Origin: Candidatus Thorarchaeota archaeon
GTDB lineage: Archaea; Asgardarchaeota; Thorarchaeia; Thorarchaeales; Thorarchaeaceae
DNA length: 43,961 nt
Assembly (NCBI GenBank): GCA_016840385.1
Contig: JAEOSL010000014.1
Span: forward strand, 1 to 43,961
Reading direction: 5' to 3'
Position 1 is the stretch's first letter. Each line of letters opens with the position of its first letter. A program made the position numbers and the translations under genes. Of this stretch, positions 27,107-34,618 are shown in pieces. The notes under the pieces were generated by a model, which searched no databases, had not been told where the DNA came from, and saw only the letters and a program-made list of their open reading frames with translations.

Positions 27107-27730
27107 TTACTCCTCCACTCGTAGAATGTCTTCACTCCTATGTATCGTGAATCGTAAGGAGAAATATTTGTGAAGGATTCGCTGATAACGCCACATCAAT
27201 TCACTCGAGTTGAAGTGAGGGTCTTTGTTGCCCATCTTCTCGACTATCTCAGGACTGAATCCTTTCTGCCTAGCGGCCTTCCAAAACCATTGCTCAACCT
27301 CAGACATGGTGGAATGGAGATGCTCTAGGGAATCTTCAACAATGGACATCAGGAGCTTTACGGTCTTCTTTGCATCATCCGGTAATTCTGAAACCTTCAT
27401 TCCACTTGGCAGATAGACTGCGATTCCTTCTGCACTATCTAAGTACACTTCGCGAGGAACACCCTTTGAACCACGTAAGGTTTCGAGCAATGAGAGAATG
27501 CGAGGAAGCTGTGGAAGAACTGGTTTAGTTACATCCGAATCTCTCCAGCTGACTCTCGTGACAACGTAGAGTTGAGGGTCGGGACCATCACCCCGTTCAA
27601 GCACTGTGATACGATGATTGGTTTCTCTAAGAAGGAGATTGACCAAATTAATCATCGAACTTCGAGGAATATTAGGGGGTGTCTTTTGCACCCACATTGG
27701 ATCTTCTGCTATATTTTCTGAACTTGCCAT
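27107..27730 (-). CDS. Unknown soluble protein of the RadA operon
   Basis: 207 aa. The first ~110 residues look alpha/beta (HRITVLERGDGPDPQLYVVTRVSW, GIAVYLPSGMKVSEL). The remainder is helical and charged (DDAKKTVKLLMSIVEDSLEHL, ELMWRYQRILHKYFSLRF). No signal peptide, membrane segment or catalytic motif is visible and I do not recognise the family. It starts 4 nt after the zinc-ribbon gene and ends 3 nt before the XPD gene, so it belongs firmly to the operon. Its place between a RadA neighbour and a helicase makes an accessory or loading factor conceivable, but that rests on position only. Confidence 0.7.
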   Translation of the reverse strand: MASSENIAEDPMWVQKTPPNIPRSSMINLVNLLLRETNHRITVLERGDGPDPQLYVVTRVSWRDSDVTKPVLPQLPRILSLLETLRGSKGVPREVYLDSAEGIAVYLPSGMKVSELPDDAKKTVKLLMSIVEDSLEHLHSTMSEVEQWFWKAARQKGFSPEIVEKMGNKDPHFNSSELMWRYQRILHKYFSLRFTIHRSEDILRVEE

Positions 27731-27734
27731 TTTT

Positions 27735-28172
27735 TTATACCTCCGGTACTACTTGGAGCTTGTCATCAATCTCAATGATCTGACCTTCCTCCTGCAACTG
27801 GTTTAGGAAACGCTTTGCCTTGTCGAGGTCTATGTCAACTTCTTGGCACTCTTCAAGGACTCTCCTTCTGCTCACACCCCTTCCATGGTTGAGGTCACTT
27901 AGGTCTGAAACCATGTAGAGCAAACGTTTCTTGACGCCAAGTCCATGTCTGGTCTTTGTCATTGCGGGCTTCGGTGAGCTGAAGACTATCTCCTGCATTG
28001 CCTTTCGTGCGTCTTCTGCACTCGTAACGTATCTCATTTCAGAAGTGTGTGATAGAATCTTGGAGCAGAGGTTACACCTAGAATCGTCTTCCTGATCTCT
28101 AACTTGCCTGTAGCCAGTATAACCACAGTGTGGACATCGGAATACTCGCAGTGTCTGCTCCTTAGAGGTCAC
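27735..28172 (-). CDS. Zinc-ribbon / winged-helix protein adjacent to radA
   Basis: 145 aa with two modules. An N-terminal zinc ribbon uses C13, C16, C33 and C36 (CPHC, CNLC). A C-terminal winged helix (SRRRVLEECQEVDIDLDKAKRFLNQL, then EEGQIIEIDDKLQVV) resembles the C-terminal wHTH of archaeal MCM in its IDLDK-x-LxxLxxEGxI pattern. The combination points to a DNA- or replication-linked adaptor. The GTG start shares one base with the radA stop codon, so translation is coupled. Transcription-regulator and replication-adaptor roles are both open; coupling to radA favours the latter. Confidence 0.75.
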   Translation of the reverse strand: MTSKEQTLRVFRCPHCGYTGYRQVRDQEDDSRCNLCSKILSHTSEMRYVTSAEDARKAMQEIVFSSPKPAMTKTRHGLGVKKRLLYMVSDLSDLNHGRGVSRRRVLEECQEVDIDLDKAKRFLNQLQEEGQIIEIDDKLQVVPEV

Positions 28173-29359
28173 TATGCAGTAGCCTCCTTACTCACTTTCT
28201 TCTTCTTACTCACCTTGACCTCAGGACTCACTATCTCCTCAGTATCCTCTTCCTCAGTCTTAGTTTCTGTTTCCTCAGTAATCACTTCTTCCTTGGGACT
28301 CTCTTTGGTTTTCTTACTCACTTTCTTCTCAGTACTTTCTTTCTCAGCTTCGTCCTCATCTGATGCATTAAGAGAACCAAGTTTTTCGAAGATCATTTTC
28401 TCGGTGTTTTTCTTCTCAGTCTTATCTTGGTAGATCCCTCCCCACCCGATCTCAACCTCAACGTCGAACTCAGGAACGCCGCTGTTGTCCTTCAGAGATA
28501 TCTTACGTTTACCCTGAGCTCCAACACGTGTGAAGAACCTATAATCAGATGCATGAGCAACGACATGACCACCTACAGGCGCAGAAGGATTGCCTCCGTA
28601 GCTTGTAATCTGAGTAGTTACCTGATTCGTGTACACAAACATCGCGTCTGTGGCCAAACCGAGTCGACGCATCCAATTCAGTAAGGCATTGATGCTGTAC
28701 TGTCTTGATGCAAGGTTGCCAATTCCAGTATACTCAGCTCTAAAGAGACCTGTGAATGAATCGATTATCAGCATCTTGTACTCGCCTTCAGCTAGCATGA
28801 GCTGAATCTGCTGAGCGTATTCCTCTATCTGACTGCTGAGTGCAATCGGAGCTACGCTGATGTTGGCAAGTGCAATATCCGGGTCCAAACCCCAGCGTAC
28901 TGCGTTTGCTCGGATGTGCGTAGTCTTGAAGGAACTCTCTGTGTCTAACCAGAGAACGCGTCCCTCGAGTCCACCCTGGTCATAGGGCAACTGACACCTG
29001 ACCGCAAGTTGGTGACTGAGGAAGGTCTTACCGCCTCTCGCGCTCCCATAAAGTTCAACGATTGATCCGACTTCCAAACCCCCATAGAGCTTTTTGTCCA
29101 AGGAATCTATTCCGAACTTGAGTCGTGGGGTCAGTGCCTGGTGCTTTTCTAATTCAATGCCCGATTTGAATCCAAACTTTCCCGAAACTTCTCGTGCATT
29201 CCGAATGATTTTGGCAACAGTGGCCTCACCAAGTTTAGTTTGTGCCTGCAATTCGGAGGGATTCTGAACACTGAGAATCTCTGCAGTAGTAATGAATACC
29301 TCTCTCAATCTCTTGGCTGCTGCGGGACCAACGCCAGGAACTGCTTCTAATTCAGTCAC
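28172..29359 (-). CDS. radA: RadA recombinase with long charged C-terminal tail
   Basis: The strand-exchange ATPase of homologous recombination, 395 aa against the usual ~320. Order: helix-hairpin-helix domain (PGVGPAAAKRLRE), the FGFKSGIEL linker, Walker A GSARGGKT (105-112), Walker B MLIIDS (196-201), FRAEYTGIGNLASRQ, TNQVTTQ and PVGGHVVAHAS. The L2/C-terminal part is divergent (VEVEIGWGGIYQD where RITEEGI is usual). From about residue 316 on comes a disordered tail rich in lysine and glutamate with repeated KVSKK-type motifs, which typical RadA lacks. The start is GTG at 29359, with GGAGG 7 nt before it and a GTGA overlap with the upstream stop. It is the third gene of the run. Confidence 0.95.
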   Translation of the reverse strand: MTELEAVPGVGPAAAKRLREVFITTAEILSVQNPSELQAQTKLGEATVAKIIRNAREVSGKFGFKSGIELEKHQALTPRLKFGIDSLDKKLYGGLEVGSIVELYGSARGGKTFLSHQLAVRCQLPYDQGGLEGRVLWLDTESSFKTTHIRANAVRWGLDPDIALANISVAPIALSSQIEEYAQQIQLMLAEGEYKMLIIDSFTGLFRAEYTGIGNLASRQYSINALLNWMRRLGLATDAMFVYTNQVTTQITSYGGNPSAPVGGHVVAHASDYRFFTRVGAQGKRKISLKDNSGVPEFDVEVEIGWGGIYQDKTEKKNTEKMIFEKLGSLNASDEDEAEKESTEKKVSKKTKESPKEEVITEETETKTEEEDTEEIVSPEVKVSKKKKVSKEATA

Positions 29360-29823
29360 AGAATAACCTCCAATTCTACTTGTTCTGCAACTGGTCCCTC
29401 CAACGGCACTAACCTAGTAAAAGCCGGTAGGTCGTAAGTGGGAACCAAAATTTCACCGTGAGAACGAAACAGAGTGATATCCTTCAACAGCTCGAGTACT
29501 TGCTCCTGACGAGCAATTGGCACTCGGAAGAAGAGTCCTTCCGGACAGATTTCACCTGCAACACTCACGTAGCCCCCCAAGGTATCGTACGCAGACCCGA
29601 TTCTACCGTCTCCATATTGTGGAGCGGTCCCGGGTTCAGCAGGTTCCACATCGCCAAGTTGACTCATCATATCGTAGACATCAGAGATGAATCCTTCCCA
29701 TTGCCACTTTGGCGTCCGGGGCTTGAGGATCTGGAGACCTGCTGCGGCCCCAGCTAACCATGAAGCTTGGGGAAGACTGTAGGGGTCTCGGGGTATACCG
29801 AGAATTATATCGTCAATCATCAT
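29356..29823 (-). CDS. Unknown protein translationally coupled to radA
   Basis: 155 aa, acidic and soluble. It contains SLPQASWLAGAAAGLQILKP and a second half with alternating strands and helices (GLFFRVPIARQEQVLELLKDI, HGEILVPTYDLPAFTRLV). No motif is recognised. It begins directly after the stop of the preceding gene, with GAGGAGG upstream, and its stop overlaps the GTG of radA. The tight coupling suggests it is made in proportion to RadA and may bind it. That is a prediction from position only. Confidence 0.7.
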   Translation of the reverse strand: MMIDDIILGIPRDPYSLPQASWLAGAAAGLQILKPRTPKWQWEGFISDVYDMMSQLGDVEPAEPGTAPQYGDGRIGSAYDTLGGYVSVAGEICPEGLFFRVPIARQEQVLELLKDITLFRSHGEILVPTYDLPAFTRLVPLEGPVAEQVELEVIL

Positions 29824-30675
29824 TTAGATTTCTACCTCCTCGCTAATTTGTGTGCTAGCAATGACCTCAGGTAAGGGTCTCAGATTATCGAGCCAATCCC
29901 TGAGTCCTGCAATCAACGGAACTTTCAACTGATTGCTGTTGAGAACTGATGCGAGCAAAGCCCGCGATGCTATCACAACTCGTTGTAATCCCACTTCACG
30001 TTCAGAGTAGGGAAGTGGAGAATGCCATGGCATGGTAACAAAACCAGACTCGCCAGCTAACACTTCACGCCAGTCTGTGCTCCAATGTCCAATGACAGGA
30101 TCACGTTTCAAAGTACCAAGTAGAACATCGGTCCACTCTGTCCAACGTTTCATAAAAATTCGAATTGAGCTGGAGAGAGCCTTGAGGCTGCCGCCCTTAC
30201 GGTCAGCAAGACCTTCAAAGACAAGTATGAATCGTGTTGCATCCTCACGAGAGATCGCACTGAGTGAAAGCCCTCTGTTGTGTGATGATGCAAGTAATGC
30301 AATACCGGGTACAAGTCCTGGAATATCGCACGGTGAATACCGACCCTTAGAGTCCGATTCAAATTTCTGAAATGGTGAAAGGATATCGCTCCTCAGACCG
30401 ACTATCATCACAAGACTAGCGTCTCGATCCGGTCCTTTGTAGCGCATGTTTGCCTTGATCACCGTTCGATCTGTGTTGCTGAACATAACCTGAAGCGGAA
30501 GGGTGACATCAACGGTGCCATGAGCCGTTCCTCCCTTACTTGCTGCTTCTAGTTGTTCTTCGAGTTGTGATATCATCTTACGTTCAACTGTATCACAACC
30601 ATAGATGATGTTTTCCAGAATGCGAGAAGTCAAACACCACAATTGGAATTCAAGCGTGGGTGATTGTATCATAGC
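29824..30675 (-). CDS. First gene of the recombination operon, unknown
   Basis: 283 aa from the ATG at 30675 (MIQSPTLEFQLW). The frame remains open to a GTG at 30759, but those extra codons lie inside copy B of the conserved hairpin element and differ from copy A in ways that change amino acids, so I consider them leader. The protein is soluble, with a helical start (LTSRILENIIYGCDTVERKM), a beta-rich middle (GTVDVTLPLQVMFS, ASLVMIVGLRSD) and a helical end. No family recognised. The promoter of the whole operon must lie upstream; no strong TATA box is evident, the best candidate being an AT-rich stretch near 30785-30804. Confidence 0.65.
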   Translation of the reverse strand, partial: AMIQSPTLEFQLWCLTSRILENIIYGCDTVERKMISQLEEQLEAASKGGTAHGTVDVTLPLQVMFSNTDRTVIKANMRYKGPDRDASLVMIVGLRSDILSPFQKFESDSKGRYSPCDIPGLVPGIALLASSHNRGLSLSAISREDATRFILVFEGLADRKGGSLKALSSSIRIFMKRWTEWTDVLLGTLKRDPVIGHWSTDWREVLAGESGFVTMPWHSPLPYSEREVGLQRVVIASRALLASVLNSNQLKVPLIAGLRDWLDNLRPLPEVIASTQISEEVEI

Positions 30676-30683
30676 TAAGGAGT

Positions 30684-30770
30684 TAAAGAAGGAATATGGA
30701 GCCTTCTTTTCTCTCCAACGTACCTCATGTTTGACTTCTGCAATATGCCAAGGTCGCACTTTGCAGGAAT
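30684..30770 (-). repeat. Conserved hairpin element, copy B
   Basis: An 87-nt gapless match to 11980-12066. The hairpin arms are CTGCAA (30738-30743) and TTGCAG (30761-30766), with an inner stem TGC/GCA. It sits directly in front of the first gene of the fifteen-gene recombination run, on the same strand, so it would be in that operon's leader RNA if transcribed from further upstream. Confidence 0.7.
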
Positions 30771-30965
30771 CACGGGTTTTTCTTCCACATTTTCATACAT
30801 TTCCAATAGATTAGCTAACGGTTGTGAGTGTGTTGTACATCAAAAGAGACAACCAAGTAAGAGTGTACATTGAAGACAACAGATACCTGTATGTCTAGTA
30901 AGTGATCATCAAATGGTACTTGGATTTTTTCCACAACTAGGGACTCGCTCAAATTTGTTCAATAC

Positions 30966-31051
30966 ATGCTCCAGAAACTGCAATGTGAGGCTTTCACCTA
31001 TTGCAGAAGTCCACCAATAGGAGAGATTCACAGAAAAAAACACCTCATATT
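30966..31051 (+). repeat. Conserved hairpin element, diverged copy C
   Basis: The plus strand here aligns with the minus-strand sense of copies A and B. It shares CTGCAA, TATTGCAGAAGTCCACCA, GGAGAGA and a GAAAA-A-C-CC-CATA tail, with a short deletion of about six bases after the CCACCA block. The hairpin is stronger than in A and B: CTGCAAT (30978-30984) with ATTGCAG (31000-31006), and an inner GTGA/TCAC stem. It points towards the GH3 gene, about 160 nt downstream. Confidence 0.6.
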
Positions 31052-31164
31052 GCTCACTTGGCTACACGATAATCTTCTGTGAACAGAAAGAGCAGGAACA
31101 GTGCTCATGTTGAACTTCTATCAATTAGGGTACATATGTTAGTATCCTAACCCATGCTTCTCCT

Positions 31165-31195
31165 ATCAGTAACGGGCGATTTCGTCTGGACTGAT
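31165..31195 (+). promoter_or_regulatory. Leader hairpin before the GH3 gene
   Basis: ATCAGT (31165-31170) pairs with ACTGAT (31190-31195), enclosing a second stem GGGCG/CGTCT that forms with two G-U pairs. The outer arm abuts the GGAGG at 31196-31200 that serves the ATG at 31210, so folding could influence ribosome access. No known riboswitch class was recognised. Confidence 0.45.
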
Positions 31196-31209
31196 GGAGG
31201 CAAGACACA

Positions 31210-32733
31210 ATGGCGATAATGAGTAAACTTGTTCCGATCATGGCTAAAAGAAAGGCGAAGGTGATTGCGGAAATCCTGAACAATCCGATTGGCCTGACGG
31301 AGCTTAAGCTCAAGCAAGTACTTGAGCAACACGGAAATACCGCATTCGGAAAAGATCATGGATTCGAGTCAATAAAGACACCTGAGCAATTCAGCGAACA
31401 GGTCCCTCTCAGTGACTATCAATCTATGACTCCATATTTCGAGCGGATAATACAAAATCCTGAACTACCAATTTTAACTAAAGATCCAGTTATCTGGTAT
31501 GTTCAGTCGAGTGGAACTACTGGAAATCCAAAAGCACTACCAATATCCAAAGCTGGAATGGCGGATGTTAAAGAAGGAACTTCCCTTATCATGATGTCAT
31601 TTATCAACGCTGCAAAAGAACACGCAAAATTGATGGATGGTACTCTCCTCACGTTTGCAGCTCCTGCTGTACTTAGAGAAATCAACGGTGTGCCTTTGGG
31701 TTACATGACGGGAATCTCAAGAAGGGTTACTAGTAAACTGTTGCAGATGCTCATCAAACCAGGTGAAGATGTCTTCAATCTCATGGACATTAATGAAAAG
31801 CTATGGGCATATGCCAAATATGCAGTGGCAGAAGATATCACTGGTTTGGCCGGGATCACAACTCTATCACTCTCATTTGTGCGAAAAATGCAGAATGAGT
31901 ATGGGTTTAGATTGCTTGAACACTTCAAGGACACTAAGCATGAGAGTAGAATCCGAGAAGCACTGAATGATGATGGCACATTAGATCTCAATACTCTTTG
32001 GCCGAATCTCGTTCTACTGATAGGTTCAGGTATCGACTCAGATCCCTACAAACCATGGATCAAAGATACTCTGCCGAAGGCATTCTTCATGGACACCTAT
32101 GCAGGTTCTGAAGGATTTTATGGAACTGAACTGCAACCAGGAGCAAACAATGGAATTCAATTGCTACCTAATTTGAACTACTTCGAATTCATTCGTGAGA
32201 AAGATATCCATAAGGAAGTACCTGATGTTATTCCACTATCTGAAGTGAAGAAAGGACATCGATATGAGATGGTTCTCACTAACATGATGGGATATTCACG
32301 ATACAGAATTGGAGATATGCTCACCGTTAAAGATACGGAACCCTTCTCAGTCCACAGAATTGGAAGGAAGGGAAGAGTAGTAAATCTAACTGGGGAGAAA
32401 TTGACTGATGCCCATGTTAGTGCTGGAATATCTGCAGCATGCAAAGAAACTCATGCACAACTAGCAGATTTTACCGTGCTTGGAACAATCGATGGAAGCA
32501 AAGCACACTATACGATATCGGTGATGCTTCAGAATAATGTCGATCTAGGTGATTTTGCTACGGCATTTGATGACGCAGTTTCAGCAGCAAACGGAGAGTT
32601 CAAACACTCATTGGAGTTTGGTGCTCTAGATCCTTCAATTGCTATTCAAATGGCAACCTCTCACACAGAAAGCATCATCAGAAATAAACACATTCAAGCT
32701 AAATCAGAGCCACTTGCAATGGCTGAAGCATAA
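31210..32733 (+). CDS. GH3-family acyl-acid amido synthetase-like adenylating enzyme
   Basis: 507 aa, ANL superfamily, GH3 branch. Motifs: SSGTTGNPKALP at about 100-111 (ATP-binding loop), DTYAGSEGFYGTEL near 295-308, GYSRYRIGDML and GRKGRVVNLTGEKLTD near the C-terminal domain. These correspond to the GH3 motifs YxxSE, YRxGD and the hinge region. In plants GH3 enzymes activate a carboxylate such as auxin or jasmonate as an acyl-adenylate and join it to an amino acid. Bacterial and archaeal members exist but their substrates are unknown, so a substrate is not assigned. The start has GGAGG 9 nt before the ATG; a second ATG at 31219 is less favoured. It is monocistronic, followed by a clear terminator. 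Acyl-CoA ligase is the main alternative, but the overall motif set fits GH3 better. Confidence 0.88.
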   Translation: MAIMSKLVPIMAKRKAKVIAEILNNPIGLTELKLKQVLEQHGNTAFGKDHGFESIKTPEQFSEQVPLSDYQSMTPYFERIIQNPELPILTKDPVIWYVQSSGTTGNPKALPISKAGMADVKEGTSLIMMSFINAAKEHAKLMDGTLLTFAAPAVLREINGVPLGYMTGISRRVTSKLLQMLIKPGEDVFNLMDINEKLWAYAKYAVAEDITGLAGITTLSLSFVRKMQNEYGFRLLEHFKDTKHESRIREALNDDGTLDLNTLWPNLVLLIGSGIDSDPYKPWIKDTLPKAFFMDTYAGSEGFYGTELQPGANNGIQLLPNLNYFEFIREKDIHKEVPDVIPLSEVKKGHRYEMVLTNMMGYSRYRIGDMLTVKDTEPFSVHRIGRKGRVVNLTGEKLTDAHVSAGISAACKETHAQLADFTVLGTIDGSKAHYTISVMLQNNVDLGDFATAFDDAVSAANGEFKHSLEFGALDPSIAIQMATSHTESIIRNKHIQAKSEPLAMAEA

Positions 32734-32740
32734 TGGATTC

Positions 32741-32786
32741 AGTCTTCGCCCTTTGAAAAGAGAGCGAAGACTTCCACCTTTTTTTT
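32741..32786 (+). terminator. Stem-loop and T-tract terminator after the GH3 gene
   Basis: AGTCTTCGC (32741-32749) pairs perfectly with GCGAAGACT (32764-32772) and is followed within seven bases by eight T residues (32779-32786). It separates the GH3 gene from the convergent minus-strand pair. T-tracts are the essential signal in archaea; the stem adds support. Confidence 0.8.
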
Positions 32787-32788
32787 CT

Positions 32789-33496
32789 TCAGTATTCAAC
32801 TGACATTTCGATTTCTTTCGGAGATGTGTCTTCTTCGCTTATCGAAGATTCATCCTTCGGTTTTGGTTTCAAGAAAGTCAGACCGACGCAGATGAAAGAT
32901 AATGTTAGTAGTACATCTGGGACATAGAAGAATGGTGTATTCATGAGAGATACTCGTAGTAATTGGCTTGCTAATGCGGGGAGAATTCCAACAACCATCC
33001 ACTCACTTCGAATCTCTTTCAATCTTCCAGTTCTCCATGTAACAGAGAAAGTCACCATCAGCATTAATGCAGAAATCAGAACAAGAGGAATCGTAGCAGT
33101 CATGATAAATGCCTCCGAAGTACCGAATAGAGCCATTATCCACCAATAGACAGCAACTGCACCAATCATCTTCATGTGATATTTCTGAATCCTTGGTGCC
33201 CATATTTGAAGAACAGCACCCACAACGGGAATTATAGAACCACTAATGATCATCGAACGAACCCTGAAGTTAAGAAGCGATGTTTCGATGATACCCGAGC
33301 TCATAAGTGCCAAAATTAGAACTTGACATGCAGAACAAATTGTTGTGACTGCAAAGACTAGTGGCAGGTCCGTTATCAACCGATTACTCTGTTTTAACCA
33401 GAGCCTCAACAAATATACTCCAACTAGTGCGGAGATTAGAAGAGTGGTAACTGTTGAGATAATTACCAATTCCATTCCTGTTTGCATAATTATCAT
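32789..33496 (-). CDS. Seven-TM membrane protein, unknown
   Basis: 235 aa with about seven hydrophobic segments spaced as a 7-TM bundle (MELVIISTVTTLLISALVGV, LPLVFAVTTICSACQVLIL, MIISGSIIPVVGAVLQIW, MIGAVAVYWWIMALF, FIMTATIPLVLISALML, WMVVGILPALASQLLRV, VLLTLSFICVGLTFL) and a short acidic cytosolic tail (PKDESSISEEDTSPKE). There is no lysine in the last helix at a retinal position that I can identify, so a rhodopsin is unlikely. It resembles the 7-TM sensor modules found in front of kinases, but no kinase follows. Its ATG overlaps the stop of the CPBP protease gene (ATGA), so the two are probably co-translated. Confidence 0.7.
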   Translation of the reverse strand: MIIMQTGMELVIISTVTTLLISALVGVYLLRLWLKQSNRLITDLPLVFAVTTICSACQVLILALMSSGIIETSLLNFRVRSMIISGSIIPVVGAVLQIWAPRIQKYHMKMIGAVAVYWWIMALFGTSEAFIMTATIPLVLISALMLMVTFSVTWRTGRLKEIRSEWMVVGILPALASQLLRVSLMNTPFFYVPDVLLTLSFICVGLTFLKPKPKDESSISEEDTSPKEIEMSVEY

Positions 33497-34455
33497 ACCT
33501 CAAAGATATTGTCTTGTTCAGTCGTTACCTTCTTGGATCGACCAGTTGCTCTCTCAGTGATTCTATTCCAGAATTCTGAAAACTGTTCAATCTTATATTT
33601 CGAAAATATAATGAATAGTCCTGAGAATACTATTACGAAGAAGAGCATAGAAACAGCCATTGCTCCAGAAGTAGCAAAGCCAAGATCGGGGCCTTGCATT
33701 ACTGGTTCAGGACCAATCTTGAAGCACTCATTTACGAAGTTGAATATAGTGTGTGCTATAATTGGGCCCGTCAGAGATTTACCTGAACTAAATTTCTCAT
33801 AGTAAACACCGAAGAGGAGACCAACAACAGTTGTGAGGATGACCATCAGTAATACTGTTGAGATTACTGATTCACCTGGAGATGCGTTTAGAAGTGGCCA
33901 ACCAGCATGCCAGACACCGAAAATAATAGCTGAAACCACTATGGCTATGTTAGGAGTATATTTAGTTTTTAGCGCGTTCTGAAGTAATCCTCGGAAAAGG
34001 ACTTCTTCCAAAAATGCATTTGTTACAAAGAACAAAAACAGGTATCCAAGCAATTCTTGATTTATAATATGAAGCTCCAACGGATAAGTAGGATCAATCA
34101 CTACACCGTAGACTATTGTCCCACCAAGGTCAATGATTGCGGAGATTAAGAAACCAATAATCAAGCCAGCAACAAGCTGCGCTTTCAACTGGTCCTTTGA
34201 GAGACCTAAGACAGAGGCAATCTCTGCTTTTCGATATTTCCAGAAAAATCCAAAAATGATAAGAAACGGAAATAACTTGGATGGCAAAATATTCATCCAA
34301 GTATCACCGAGACCAAGTACAAACTGGTCTACAATTCTCCATACTATTCCAATCGTTAACATGATCCCACTGATGGTTAGAATACTCATCGTGGTCCAAA
34401 CGGACTGTTCTTCTTGAACAGAATCACTACTTTTCTGAGTCACAGTAGTTACCAT
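33493..34455 (-). CDS. CPBP-family intramembrane metalloprotease (CAAX protease-like)
   Basis: 320 aa, multi-pass. The three CPBP motifs are present: EEVLFR at 150-155 (catalytic glutamates), FGVWH with H183, and H235-x3-N239 in AHTIFN. Family members include Rce1, which cleaves prenylated CAAX proteins, and prokaryotic proteases of mostly unknown substrate. About eight hydrophobic segments are visible, with an N-terminal cytosolic extension of about 20 residues. The ATG is preceded by GGAGA. The gene is the first of a two-gene unit with the 7-TM protein and is divergent from mre11. Confidence 0.9.
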   Translation of the reverse strand: MVTTVTQKSSDSVQEEQSVWTTMSILTISGIMLTIGIVWRIVDQFVLGLGDTWMNILPSKLFPFLIIFGFFWKYRKAEIASVLGLSKDQLKAQLVAGLIIGFLISAIIDLGGTIVYGVVIDPTYPLELHIINQELLGYLFLFFVTNAFLEEVLFRGLLQNALKTKYTPNIAIVVSAIIFGVWHAGWPLLNASPGESVISTVLLMVILTTVVGLLFGVYYEKFSSGKSLTGPIIAHTIFNFVNECFKIGPEPVMQGPDLGFATSGAMAVSMLFFVIVFSGLFIIFSKYKIEQFSEFWNRITERATGRSKKVTTEQDNIFEV

Positions 34456-34618
34456 AGATAGTGTCTCCTAAAAAGGTTAGACTACAATTTGCTCCGCTTC
34501 AATGAATTTAAGGGCCACAAGCTCTCAAAATAGCATATAATTACGCTTTATCTCAATGAATAAGATACTTCATATAGCACACTTCGTACTGAACAAGTAG
34601 TAGGGTGGTGAGAAGTGC

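Larger units (their letters stand above)
30771..31209. other. Divergent intergenic region with structured elements
   Basis: About 440 bases between the recombination operon and the GH3 gene, with no credible gene. It contains an inverted repeat GGTTGT (30820-30825) / ACAACC (30849-30854), a diverged copy of the conserved hairpin element on the plus strand (30966-31051), and a hairpin next to the ribosome-binding site of the GH3 gene (31165-31195). The density of structure suggests regulatory RNA on both sides. Confidence 0.5.

Noticed and set aside
30676..30759. Twenty-eight extra N-terminal codons of the first operon gene (RPWHIAEVKHEV)
   Set aside because: They coincide with element copy B. 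The same frame in copy A soon meets a stop, and the differences between copies are not synonymous.
11980..30770. Direct repeats A and B as attachment sites of an 18.6-kb integrated element
   Set aside because: No integrase or transposase lies between them, the enclosed genes are core repair functions, a third copy lies outside in the opposite orientation, and the spread of mismatches fits a dispersed RNA or regulatory element better.
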